Assembly: GCF_041434935.1 (NCBI RefSeq) | Contig: NZ_CP107964.1 | Span: 3,596,001-3,660,000 of the forward strand | Length of the DNA: 64,000 bases | From: Kitasatospora sp. NBC_00374 | Lineage (GTDB): Bacteria; Actinomycetota; Actinomycetes; Streptomycetales; Streptomycetaceae | Direction: 5' to 3' | Shown here: positions 28,916 through 36,801 of the stretch, piece after piece | Layout of the letters: each line of letters begins with the position of its first letter | Numbering within the stretch: position 1 is the first letter of the stretch | The notes under the pieces: model-generated | What the model saw: the letters and a program-made list of their open reading frames with translations, nothing else | Databases searched by the model: none | What the model was told of the DNA's origin: nothing | Position numbers and translations under genes: made by a program

Positions 28916-30088
28916 TTACTTGTTGGCCAGCTCGGCGGCGCGGTCGGCCGCACCGTCCATGGTGTCCACCTGCTGCACCAGCGGGTGGTTGGCGTCGGTC
29001 AGGATCTTGCGACCCAGCTCGGCGTTGTTGCCGTCCAGGCGGACGACGAGCGGCTTGGTGACGGCCTCGCCCTTCTCCTCGAGGAGGGCCAGCGCCTGCA
29101 CGATGCCGTTGGCGACCGCGTCGCACGCGGTGATGCCGCCGAAGACGTTGACGAAGACCGACTTGACGTCGGTGTCGCCCAGGATGATCTCCAGGCCGTT
29201 CGCCATCACCTCGGCGGACGCGCCGCCGCCGATGTCGAGGAAGTTGGCGGGCTTGACGCCGCCGTGGTTCTCACCGGCGTAGGCGACCACGTCGAGGGTG
29301 CTCATGACGAGACCCGCGCCGTTGCCGATGATGCCGACCTCGCCGTCGAGCTTGACGTAGTTGAGGCCCTTGGCCTTGGCCGCGGCCTCCAGCGGGTTCG
29401 CGGCGGCCTTGTCCTCGAGCGCCTCGTGGCCCGGCTGGCGGAACTCGGCGTTCTCGTCCAGCGAGACCTTGCCGTCGAGCGCGATGATCTTGCCGTCGCC
29501 GGACTTGATCAGCGGGTTGACCTCGACGAGGAGCGCGTCCTCGGCGATGAAGACCTTCCACAGCTGCTGCAGGACGTCGGCGACCTGGTCGGCCACGTCC
29601 GCGGGGAACTTCGCGGCGGCGACGATCTCGGCGGCCTTCTCCGGGGTGCAGCCCTCGTTGGCGTCGACCGGGATCTTGGCCAGGGCGTCCGGGTTCTCCT
29701 CGGCGACGACCTCGATCTCCACGCCGCCCTCGACGCTGGCCATGGCCAGGAAGGTGCGGTTGGTGCGGTCCAGCAGGAACGAGACGTAGTACTCGTCCTT
29801 GATGTCCGCGGTCTGGGCCAGCATCACCTTGTGAACGGTGTGGCCCTTGATGTCCATCCCGAGGATCGCCTCGGCCTTGGCGACGGCGTCGGCCGGGTCG
29901 GCGGCGAGCTTGACGCCACCTGCCTTGCCTCGGCCACCGACCTTCACCTGAGCCTTGACGACGGCGCGGCCGCCGAAGCGCTCCGCGATGGCGGCAGCGT
30001 CTGCGGCGGTCTCGATGACATCGCCGTCAAGCACGGGTACACCGTGCTTGGCGAAGAGGTCCCTCGCCTGGTACTCGAACAGGTCCAC
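28916..30088 (-). CDS. sucC: Succinate--CoA ligase, beta subunit
   Basis: 390 aa. The ATP-grasp domain covers the first 240 residues ([37 protein letters not shown]) and a CoA-ligase domain follows ([32 protein letters not shown]). It supplies the nucleotide site of succinyl-CoA synthetase. The start is GTG at 30088, with AAGGAC 6-7 nt upstream and the conserved VDLFEYQ as first residues. First gene of sucC-sucD. A promoter with TTGACG and TAGGCC lies 110-138 nt upstream. Confidence 0.97.
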   Translation of the reverse strand: MDLFEYQARDLFAKHGVPVLDGDVIETAADAAAIAERFGGRAVVKAQVKVGGRGKAGGVKLAADPADAVAKAEAILGMDIKGHTVHKVMLAQTADIKDEYYVSFLLDRTNRTFLAMASVEGGVEIEVVAEENPDALAKIPVDANEGCTPEKAAEIVAAAKFPADVADQVADVLQQLWKVFIAEDALLVEVNPLIKSGDGKIIALDGKVSLDENAEFRQPGHEALEDKAAANPLEAAAKAKGLNYVKLDGEVGIIGNGAGLVMSTLDVVAYAGENHGGVKPANFLDIGGGASAEVMANGLEIILGDTDVKSVFVNVFGGITACDAVANGIVQALALLEEKGEAVTKPLVVRLDGNNAELGRKILTDANHPLVQQVDTMDGAADRAAELANK

Positions 30089-30413
30089 GTGTTTGTCCTT
30101 GTTCGTGGTCGCGGATTGTGTCTCTACGAGCGTGCCACGGCAGGATCTTCGCTGCGGGTCGTCGGGGCTGCACAGGTACGCAGATTTGCGGCCTTGCGGC
30201 CTACACAGCGCCGGGCGCACCGTCAATCAACACGCGCGTCACGTCCGTGTGGCAGGTTATCCCCGGACGACGGGCGTGTTTCGCCCGGGACCGGCTCGGG
30301 TTTGGTGAGAACCGTCACAACCGGCCGGATCGCGCCTGTTCCATACCGCTTTCACAGGCGCCGCGCCATGGGTGTGAGCACCGGAGGGGGCCCACACCTT
30401 CGGGTGAATCGGC
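30089..30413. other. Intergenic region upstream of sucC
   Basis: 325 bp between the VWA gene (ending at 30414) and sucC, both leftward. It holds the sucC promoter (30198-30226) and a short hairpin, CGGGCG/CGCCCG around TGTTT at 30271-30287, that could end transcription of the VWA operon. No convincing small gene was seen. Confidence 0.5.
30198..30226 (-). promoter_or_regulatory. Probable sucC-sucD promoter
   Basis: On the sucC strand TTGACG (30221-30226), 17 nt, TAGGCC (30198-30203). Good -35 and spacing for the principal sigma factor; the -10 lacks the final T. Confidence 0.5.
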
Positions 30414-31610
30414 TCAGTGGCCGGCCGGCACCGGGAGCGGCCGCTTCTCGATCGCGGCGGCCATGATGTCCGGGAAGGCGTCCGGGGTGCAGGCGAAGGC
30501 CGGGGCCCCGAGCGCGGCGAGCGCGGCGGCGTGCGCGTGGTCGTACGCCGGGGCCCCCTCGTCGGAGAGCGCGAGCAGGGCGATGAACTGGACGCCCGAG
30601 GCCTTCATCGCGGCGACCCGCTTGAGCATCTCGTTGCGGATGCCGCCCTCGTAGAGGTCACTGATCAGCACCACGATCGTCTCGGACGGCCTGGTGATCT
30701 TCGACTGGCAGTAGGCCAGCGCGCGGTTGATGTCGGTGCCGCCGCCGAGCTGGGTCGCGAACAGCACGTCCACCGGGTCGGTCAGCTGCTCGGTCAGGTC
30801 GACCACCGAGGTGTCGAAGACCACCAGCCGGGTGTCCAGGCTGTGCATCGAGGCGAGCACCGCGCCGAAGACCGCCGAGTGCACCACCGAGGCGGCCATC
30901 GAACCGGACTGGTCGATGCAGAGGATCACGTCCTTCTTGACCGCCCGCTGGGCGCGTGCGTAGCCGACCAGCCGCTCGGGGACGACCGTGCGGTGCTCGG
31001 GCAGGTAGTTCTTCAGGTTGGCCCGGATCGTGCGGCCCCAGTCGATGTCGCTGTGCCGGGGGCGGTTGACCTTGGCACTGCGGTCCAGGGCACCGCCCAG
31101 GGTCGAGCGGGTGCGGTCGGCCAGCCGGCGCTCCAGCTCGGCCACCACCTTGCCGACCACCGCACGGGCGGTCTCCCGGGTGGTCTCGGGCAGGGCGTGC
31201 TTGAGCGACAGCAGGGTGCCGACCAGGTGCACGTCCGGTTCGACCGCCTCCAGCATCTCGGGCTCCAGCAGCAGCCGGTCCAGGCCGAGGCGGGTGATGG
31301 CGTCCTGCTGCATCAGCTGGACCACCGAGGTCGGGAAGTACTCGCGGATGTCGCCGAGCCAGCGCGCCACCTGCGGGGCCGAGCCGCCCAGGCCGGCGCT
31401 GCGGCCCCCGGACCGGCCCTGGCCCTGGCCCTGGCCCGGCTCGGTGCCCCGGTAGAGCGCGGCCAGGGCGCCGTCCATCGCCGCGTCCCGCCCGCCGAGG
31501 GTGCAGCCCGTCCCGTCGGCCTCCCCGCCGAGGACGAGCCGCCACCGGCGCAGCCGCTCGGCGGCGGGGTCGGCCGGGGCCTGGACGGGGTTCGGCTGCG
31601 TGCTGGTCAT
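30414..31610 (-). CDS. VWA-domain protein of the MoxR/SWIM cluster (YehP-like)
   Basis: 398 aa. The N-terminal 225 residues are mostly helical, with a Gly/Gln-rich loop (about 57-77). The C-terminal von Willebrand A domain starts near 226 and has a complete metal-ion site: D233-Q-S235-G-S237, T292 in GGGTDINRAL, and D318 in LISDLYEGG. VWA proteins encoded with MoxR-type ATPases are thought to act with them as metal-insertion or remodelling partners. AAGGAG lies 6 nt before the ATG. It is third after the ATPase and DUF5682 genes, separated from the latter by 88 bp that hold a hairpin. No signal peptide, so cytoplasmic. E. coli YehP is the nearest named match that I know. Confidence 0.85.
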   Translation of the reverse strand: MTSTQPNPVQAPADPAAERLRRWRLVLGGEADGTGCTLGGRDAAMDGALAALYRGTEPGQGQGQGRSGGRSAGLGGSAPQVARWLGDIREYFPTSVVQLMQQDAITRLGLDRLLLEPEMLEAVEPDVHLVGTLLSLKHALPETTRETARAVVGKVVAELERRLADRTRSTLGGALDRSAKVNRPRHSDIDWGRTIRANLKNYLPEHRTVVPERLVGYARAQRAVKKDVILCIDQSGSMAASVVHSAVFGAVLASMHSLDTRLVVFDTSVVDLTEQLTDPVDVLFATQLGGGTDINRALAYCQSKITRPSETIVVLISDLYEGGIRNEMLKRVAAMKASGVQFIALLALSDEGAPAYDHAHAAALAALGAPAFACTPDAFPDIMAAAIEKRPLPVPAGH

Positions 31611-31652
31611 CTGACACTCCTTCGGTGCTGACGGGTCGGCGGTCGGTGCGGG

Positions 31653-31691
31653 CGCCGGGCCGGGTGGTCCCCTCCACCACCCGGCCCGGCG
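31653..31691 (-). terminator. Hairpin between the DUF5682 and VWA genes
   Basis: A perfect 16-bp stem (31653-31668 with 31676-31691) and a 7-nt loop in the 88-bp gap between two genes of the same direction. It may be a partial terminator or an mRNA stabiliser that sets the ratio of the VWA protein to the upstream proteins. Confidence 0.6.
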
Positions 31692-31698
31692 GCGCGGT

Positions 31699-34011
31699 TC
31701 AGCCGGCCCGGCGGTCGGCCTGCCTCGGGATCCGGACCGGCGCGGCCGGCAGGCCCAGCAGCAGGGCGAGGGTGGGCAGCGCGGCGTCGGCCCGGGTCTG
31801 GTCGAGGTCGGCGGTGGCCGCCGTGGCCGGCGCGGCGGGGCGGCCCAGCGGGCCGGCCGCGACCCGCTCGCCGACGGTGCGCCGGACGCCCGCCTCCAGG
31901 GCGGAGAACGTCCGGCGCAGCACCGGCAGCAGATCGGTGAAGGTCTCCGGGCGCACCCCGGCCAGCCAGTCGTCGAGCAGGGCCAGCAGCCGGGTGTCGT
32001 GCAGCAGCAGCGCACCGCCGCCGGCCAGGAACCCCTCGACCCAGCCGGCCGCGTCGGCCGGTGTGCCGCCCGGCGAGAGCACCAGGCCGAGCCGGCGGCC
32101 GGCCTCCTCGGTGTCCAGCCGGGTGTCGTCCAGCAGCAGCCGTACCGAGCGCCCGCGCAGCAGGCCCGGGGCACCCGTGGCCGGGCCGGCGGACGGCTCC
32201 CGGGCGGCCAGGGAGTGCAGGGCGCCGGCCCAGCGGTCGGCGATCGGGTCGTCCGGGTCGTCCTCCGCGGCCAGCAGGCCGACGGCCGCGTGCACCGCGT
32301 CCAGGTGCGAGCGCATTGCGTTGGCACCGTCCGCGTCCAGGCCGGTGCAGGCGGCCGGAAGGCCGACGCAGACCCGTTCGGCGAGGCCGCGGGCGACCTT
32401 GGCCAGGGCCGCACTGTCGGTGCCGCGCACATCGCCGTAGCGCAGCGCCCTCACCAGCGCCGGCAGCGCGGCCGCGAGGTGGGCGACGTCGGTGTCCAGC
32501 GCGGCGCGGTCCGCCAGCAGGCGCATCACGGCGGGCAGCGCGGCGGGGAGCGCGGCGAGCAGGCAGCGTTCGGCGAGCGCCGTGAGGGCGGCCAGCTCGG
32601 TGGCCGCGGCGGCCTGGCCGACGGCCTTGCCGGTGGCCGCGTCCTCCACCGTGGTGCCCCAGTGAGCGGCCTCGACCACCCGGACGGCGAACTCGGGCTC
32701 CCAGCGCAGCCGCCAGGTCTCCCGGAAGGTGCCGGTGGAGTTGACGGCCGATCGGCTCGGGGTGCCCCAGTCGATGCCGAGCAGGCGCAGCCGGTGCAGC
32801 AGGGTCGAGCGCTCGGCGTCCAGCTCCCTGCGCAGGTCGAGGACGAGCTCGCGGTCGGTCGGCTCGGGCTTGAGCCGCAGGCTGCGCTGGAGCCGGGCGA
32901 GGTCGCGCTGGAGCGGGACGGCGGGGGCCGCGTCCGGCACCTCGCCGAGGGCGTCGCCGACCACCAGCCGGTCGTGCACCAGGGCGAGGGCGACGTCGGA
33001 GCCGTCGCACATGACGGACCGGACGGCGTCCAGTGTCTCGGTGAGCCCGGCCAGCGGGCGTCCGCGCATCGCGGCGAGCGTGTCGGCCAACCGGACGGCC
33101 TCGATGACGTGGGCGGAGGAGACCGGGTGGTCCTCGGCCCGCAGCAGCTCGGCGACCCGGGTCATCCAGCGGGCGACGGTGTCCCGCTCGGTGGCGAACA
33201 GGTGGTGGTACCAGCCGGGCGAGTCGATGCCGGCGCCGTACCCGGTGTGCTGGGAGAGCCTGCGGTGCGTCCAGGGCACCCAGGTGATCTCGGCCTTCAC
33301 CTTCTTCGGCAGGGCGGCCAGCAGGGCCTTGTCGTGCGCCGCCGTCGGCATGTCCCGCAGGGCCGGGACGTGCCAGGCCCCGCAGACCACCGCGACCCGG
33401 GTGTGCCCGGCGCGGCGGGCGGCCCGCAGCTGCTGGCGCATGTACGCCTCCCGCAGCTCGTCCCGGCGGCCGGCCGGGACGCCGTCGCGCAGCGCGGTCA
33501 TCGCCTCCGCCACGGCCTCGAACGGGGCGAGTGCGTCGGCGCCGGGGGCGCGGTGCTCGACCACGTCCTCCCACCAGCGCTCGGGGTCGTCGTGGCCGGC
33601 GGCCTCGGCGAGGGCGGCGATCGGGTCCGTGGCGGGGCCGTCCTGCTCCCCGGACGTGCCCCCCGGCCCGCCCGGGACGGGAGCGTCGGCGGCAAGGCTG
33701 TGGGCGGCCGGCAGGTCGATGAAGCGGACCGGGACCTGGTGCTCGACCGCGTACCGCAGTGCCACCCACTCCGGGGAGAAGACCGCGAACGGCCAGAACG
33801 CGGCCCGGGCCGGGTCGTCGACCACGTGCGCGAGCAGGGCGACCGGCGGTACGAGGTCCTTCTCGGCGGCCAGCGCGGTGAGGCCGTCGGCCTCCGGCGG
33901 GCCCTCGATCAGCACCGCGTCGGGGCGCAGCTGCTCCAGCGCGGCGGCCACGGCACGGGCCGAACCGGGGCCGTGGTGCCGGATGCCGAGCAGCGTCGGT
34001 CCGTTGGTCAT
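31699..34011 (-). CDS. DUF5682 protein of the MoxR/SWIM cluster (YehM-like)
   Basis: 770 aa, cytoplasmic, with no membrane segment. The N-terminus LLGIRHHGPGSARAVAAAL and VLIEGPPEADGL are the family signature. VVCGAWHVPAL, near residue 222, resembles TraB/PrgY/ChaN-like folds that carry conserved Glu and His residues, so a hydrolytic or metal-binding site is possible (inference). The C-terminal half is Ala/Leu-rich and helical. DUF5682 is uncharacterised and is found with MoxR ATPases, VWA and SWIM proteins. GGAGGAGG lies 9 nt before the ATG. Second gene after the ATPase gene (29-bp gap). Confidence 0.82.
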   Translation of the reverse strand: MTNGPTLLGIRHHGPGSARAVAAALEQLRPDAVLIEGPPEADGLTALAAEKDLVPPVALLAHVVDDPARAAFWPFAVFSPEWVALRYAVEHQVPVRFIDLPAAHSLAADAPVPGGPGGTSGEQDGPATDPIAALAEAAGHDDPERWWEDVVEHRAPGADALAPFEAVAEAMTALRDGVPAGRRDELREAYMRQQLRAARRAGHTRVAVVCGAWHVPALRDMPTAAHDKALLAALPKKVKAEITWVPWTHRRLSQHTGYGAGIDSPGWYHHLFATERDTVARWMTRVAELLRAEDHPVSSAHVIEAVRLADTLAAMRGRPLAGLTETLDAVRSVMCDGSDVALALVHDRLVVGDALGEVPDAAPAVPLQRDLARLQRSLRLKPEPTDRELVLDLRRELDAERSTLLHRLRLLGIDWGTPSRSAVNSTGTFRETWRLRWEPEFAVRVVEAAHWGTTVEDAATGKAVGQAAAATELAALTALAERCLLAALPAALPAVMRLLADRAALDTDVAHLAAALPALVRALRYGDVRGTDSAALAKVARGLAERVCVGLPAACTGLDADGANAMRSHLDAVHAAVGLLAAEDDPDDPIADRWAGALHSLAAREPSAGPATGAPGLLRGRSVRLLLDDTRLDTEEAGRRLGLVLSPGGTPADAAGWVEGFLAGGGALLLHDTRLLALLDDWLAGVRPETFTDLLPVLRRTFSALEAGVRRTVGERVAAGPLGRPAAPATAATADLDQTRADAALPTLALLLGLPAAPVRIPRQADRRAG

Positions 34012-34040
34012 GTCGGTCCACCTCCTCCGGAGTGCTGGGG

Positions 34041-35165
34041 TCAGTTGGAGTGCTCGCGGGCGGCGCGGTAGAAGTCCTTCCAGCCGTCCCGCTCGCGGAC
34101 CACGCCCTCGACGTACTCGCGCCACACGGCCCGGTCGGCGACCGGGTCGCGGACCACCGCGCCGAGGATGCCGCCGGCCACGTCGCCCGCGCGCAGCACG
34201 CCGTCGCCGAAGTGGGTGGCCAGGGCGAGGCCGTTGGTGACCACCGAGATCGCCTCGGCGGTGGACAGGGTGCCGCTCGGGGTCTTGACCTTCGTGCGGC
34301 CGTCGGCGGTGACGCCGGCGCGCAGCTCGCGGAAGACCGTGACGACCCGGCGGATCTCCTCGGCGCCCCCGGGCAGCTCCGGCAGGTCGAGCGAGCGGCC
34401 GAGCTGGCCGACCCGGCGGGTGACGATGTCGACCTCCTCGTCCAGGGTGGCGGGCAGCGGCAGGATGACGGTGTTGAAGCGCCGGCGCAGGGCGCTGGAC
34501 AGCTCGTTGACGCCCCGGTCGCGGTCGTTGGCGGTGGCGATCAGGTTGAAACCGCGGACGGCCTGGGTCTCGGCGCCCAGCTCGGGGATCGGCAGGGTCT
34601 TCTCGGACAGGATGGTGATCAGGCTGTCCTGGACGTCGGCGGGGATGCGGGTGAGCTCCTCGACCCGGGCGATCTTGCCGTCCGCCATCGCCCGCATCAG
34701 CGGGGACGGCACCAGGGCGTCGCGGCTCGGGCCGTGGGCGAGCAGCTGGGCGTAGTTCCAGCCGTAGCGGACGGCCTCCTCGGGTGTGCCGGCGGTGCCC
34801 TGGACGAGGAGCGTGGAGTCGCCGCTGATCGCGGCGGCCAGGTGCTCGGAGACCCAGGTCTTGGCGGTGCCGGGCACGCCGAGCAGCAGCAGCGCCCGGT
34901 CGGTGGCCAGGGTGGTGACGGCGACCTCGACGATCCGGCGCGGGCCGACGTACTTGGGGGTGATCACGGTGCCGTCGGGGAGCTCGCCGCCGAGCAGGTA
35001 GGTGGCGACCGCCCAGGGCGACAGCCGCCAGCGCTCGGGGCGCGGACGGTCGTCCCGGGCGGCGAGCGCGGCCAGCTCGGCGCCGAAGGCGTCCTCGGCG
35101 TGCTGCCTGAGGACCTCGCCCGGCGCGGCGGCGGTGGGTTCGGTGGCAGGGGTTTCGGTGGTCAT
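34041..35165 (-). CDS. MoxR-type AAA+ ATPase (YehL-like)
   Basis: 374 aa. The AAA+ core has Walker A at G96-T103 (GVPGTAKT), sensor 1 Asn in LIATANDRDRG, and an Arg-finger region SSALRRRFNTV. In the Walker B position, usually Asp-Glu, the sequence is ARVEELTR (V168-E169): the catalytic Glu is kept and the Asp is not. RIPADVQDSLITILSEKTLP continues the motif. MoxR ATPases act as chaperone-like machines with VWA partners. AGGAG lies 6 nt before the ATG at 35165; an ATG at 35168 is also possible. First gene of the leftward operon with DUF5682 and VWA, divergent from the SWIM gene. Confidence 0.88.
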   Translation of the reverse strand: MTTETPATEPTAAAPGEVLRQHAEDAFGAELAALAARDDRPRPERWRLSPWAVATYLLGGELPDGTVITPKYVGPRRIVEVAVTTLATDRALLLLGVPGTAKTWVSEHLAAAISGDSTLLVQGTAGTPEEAVRYGWNYAQLLAHGPSRDALVPSPLMRAMADGKIARVEELTRIPADVQDSLITILSEKTLPIPELGAETQAVRGFNLIATANDRDRGVNELSSALRRRFNTVILPLPATLDEEVDIVTRRVGQLGRSLDLPELPGGAEEIRRVVTVFRELRAGVTADGRTKVKTPSGTLSTAEAISVVTNGLALATHFGDGVLRAGDVAGGILGAVVRDPVADRAVWREYVEGVVRERDGWKDFYRAAREHSN

Positions 35166-35282
35166 CATCGGCTCCTGGATGCGGGCCGCCGGGCACGGCT
35201 GTGGCAGGGCACGGGCGGCTCAGGGGGTAGGTGGGGACCATCGGCGCGGAGGTCGTACAGGCGTTCGCGGCCTGTGGGAACA

Positions 35283-35305
35283 ACCATGCACCGGCCCACT
35301 GACAA
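35283..35305 (-). promoter_or_regulatory. Weak RecA-NDp-like promoter of the ATPase operon
   Basis: On the ATPase strand TTGTCAGTG (35297-35305), 8 nt, CATGGT (35283-35288). The upstream element is perfect; the -10 lacks the first T of TAnnnT. It mirrors the SWIM promoter 55 bp away. The leader to the ATPase start would be about 110 nt. Confidence 0.4.
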
Positions 35306-35360
35306 CGCCGCCCGCACCACCGCGGCGGACCTCTGACGGACCGTCGGCGGGTGCCGGGCG

Positions 35361-35383
35361 TTGTCAGTGGCGGCGCCTAGCGT
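35361..35383 (+). promoter_or_regulatory. RecA-NDp (PafBC-type) DNA-damage promoter of the SWIM gene
   Basis: TTGTCAGTG (35361-35369), 8 nt, TAGCGT (35378-35383): a full match to the mycobacterial TTGTCRGTG-N8-TAnnnT promoter. The ATG follows 7 nt after the -10, so the transcript would be leaderless. Confidence 0.78.
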
Positions 35384-35390
35384 CGTGGGC

Positions 35391-36707
35391 ATGGAGGAAC
35401 GCTGGAGCACCGAACACGTCCTTTCCCTCGCACCCGACCAGGCCTCGCTGAAGGCCGCCGGCAAGCTGTCCGGGCCGGCTCCCTGGTCCGGTACCGGCTG
35501 GGAGCAGGGCGTGCTGTGGGGGCTGTGCAAGGGCAGCGGGAGCACGCCGTACCGGGCCGCCGTGGAGCTGGCCACGCCCGCCTACAAGTGCAGCTGCCCG
35601 AGCCGGAAGTTCCCGTGCAAGCACGTCCTGGGCCTGCTCCTGCTCTGGAGCGCCGGCACGGTCGAGGCCACCGAGGACGCCGGGCAACCCGACTGGGTGG
35701 CCGAGTGGATGACGGGCCGGCAGGCCGCGGTCGAGCAGAAGGCCGCCCGGCAGCAGGCCCGGACGGAGGCCGATCCGGCAGCCGCCCGGCGGCGGGCCGA
35801 GCGGCGCTCGGCCCGGGTCGCGGCGGGCGCGGGGGAGCTGCGGCTGCGGCTCGCCGACGGCGTCCGCCGCGGCCTGGCCGACCACGGCGCCTCGGCGGCC
35901 GACTGGGAGCAGGTGGCGGCCCGGATGGTGGACGCCCAGGCTCCCGGTCTGGCCACCCGGGTCCGAAAGCTGACCCATACGCCGCAGTCCGGCCTGCTGG
36001 CCGGCTACGCCCTGCTGCACCTGCTGGCGGGCGCCTACGCCCGGGTCGACGAACTGCCCGAGGAGCTGGCCGCGACGGTCCGCACCAGGGTCGGTTTCAC
36101 GGCCGACACCGCCGACCTGCTGGCCGGCCCGACCGTCCGGGACCGGTGGCAGGTGCTCGGCAGCCGGGACACCGCGGACGAGCGGCTGACCACCCGCCGG
36201 CTGTGGCTGCGCGGCGCCAAGACCGGCCGCCCCGCCCTGCTGCTGGCCTTCGGCCGGCCGGGCCAGGCCCCCGAACTCGCCCTCCCCACCGGGCAGGTGC
36301 TGGAGGCCGAGCTGGCCTTCCACCCGGGCGCCCGGCCGCTGCGCGCCGTGCTCGGCCCGCGGTACGGCGCGCCCGAGGCCGGGCCCGCGGAGCCGCCCGC
36401 CGGGTTCTCCCCCGCCGAGGCGATGGCCGCCTACGGCACGGCGGTGGCGGCGGACCCGTGGCTGGAGTCCTGGCCGGTGGTGCTGAGCGACGTGGTGCCC
36501 GTCCTGGGCCCCGAGGGCTGGCAGCTGACGGACGGCCGCAGCGCCGTCCCGGTGCGCCGCGGCTCGGTGCCCGAGCAGGCGCTGTGGCGGCTGGCGGCGG
36601 TCTCGGCCGGGCATCCGGTCACGCTGTTCGGCGAGTGCGGGCACGCCGGGTTCGCCCCGGTGACGGCCTGGGCGGAGCACGGTCGGCCGGTCGGGGTGGG
36701 CCAGTGA
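35391..36707 (+). CDS. SWIM zinc-finger protein of the MoxR/VWA cluster (YehQ-like)
   Basis: 438 aa. The SWIM motif is C67-S-C69-...-C76-K-H78 (YKCSCPSRKFPCKHVLGLLLL), a zinc site found in proteins that bind DNA or other proteins, among them Rad51-associated Shu complex members and SNF2 enzymes. Residues 100-160 are helical and rich in Arg, Ala and Gln; the rest is a compact Trp/Leu-rich domain without known motifs. The ATG at 35391 has no Shine-Dalgarno site but lies directly after the damage-type promoter. It is followed by DUF5691 after 94 bp and is divergent from the ATPase gene. E. coli YehQ has the same motif and gene company. Confidence 0.87.
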   Translation: MEERWSTEHVLSLAPDQASLKAAGKLSGPAPWSGTGWEQGVLWGLCKGSGSTPYRAAVELATPAYKCSCPSRKFPCKHVLGLLLLWSAGTVEATEDAGQPDWVAEWMTGRQAAVEQKAARQQARTEADPAAARRRAERRSARVAAGAGELRLRLADGVRRGLADHGASAADWEQVAARMVDAQAPGLATRVRKLTHTPQSGLLAGYALLHLLAGAYARVDELPEELAATVRTRVGFTADTADLLAGPTVRDRWQVLGSRDTADERLTTRRLWLRGAKTGRPALLLAFGRPGQAPELALPTGQVLEAELAFHPGARPLRAVLGPRYGAPEAGPAEPPAGFSPAEAMAAYGTAVAADPWLESWPVVLSDVVPVLGPEGWQLTDGRSAVPVRRGSVPEQALWRLAAVSAGHPVTLFGECGHAGFAPVTAWAEHGRPVGVGQ

Positions 36708-36801
36708 GGCGCCCGCCGGTGAACCACCCGTCGGCGAGCGACCCACCGGTGGACCGCCCCGAAACCCCGTCCCTGTACTCGGATCCGACCGGAGGCCGGC
36801 C

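Noticed and set aside
32410..32440. CTGTCGGTG inside the DUF5682 gene as another damage promoter
   Set aside because: It is within a coding region on the wrong strand for any start and lacks TAnnnT at the required distance.
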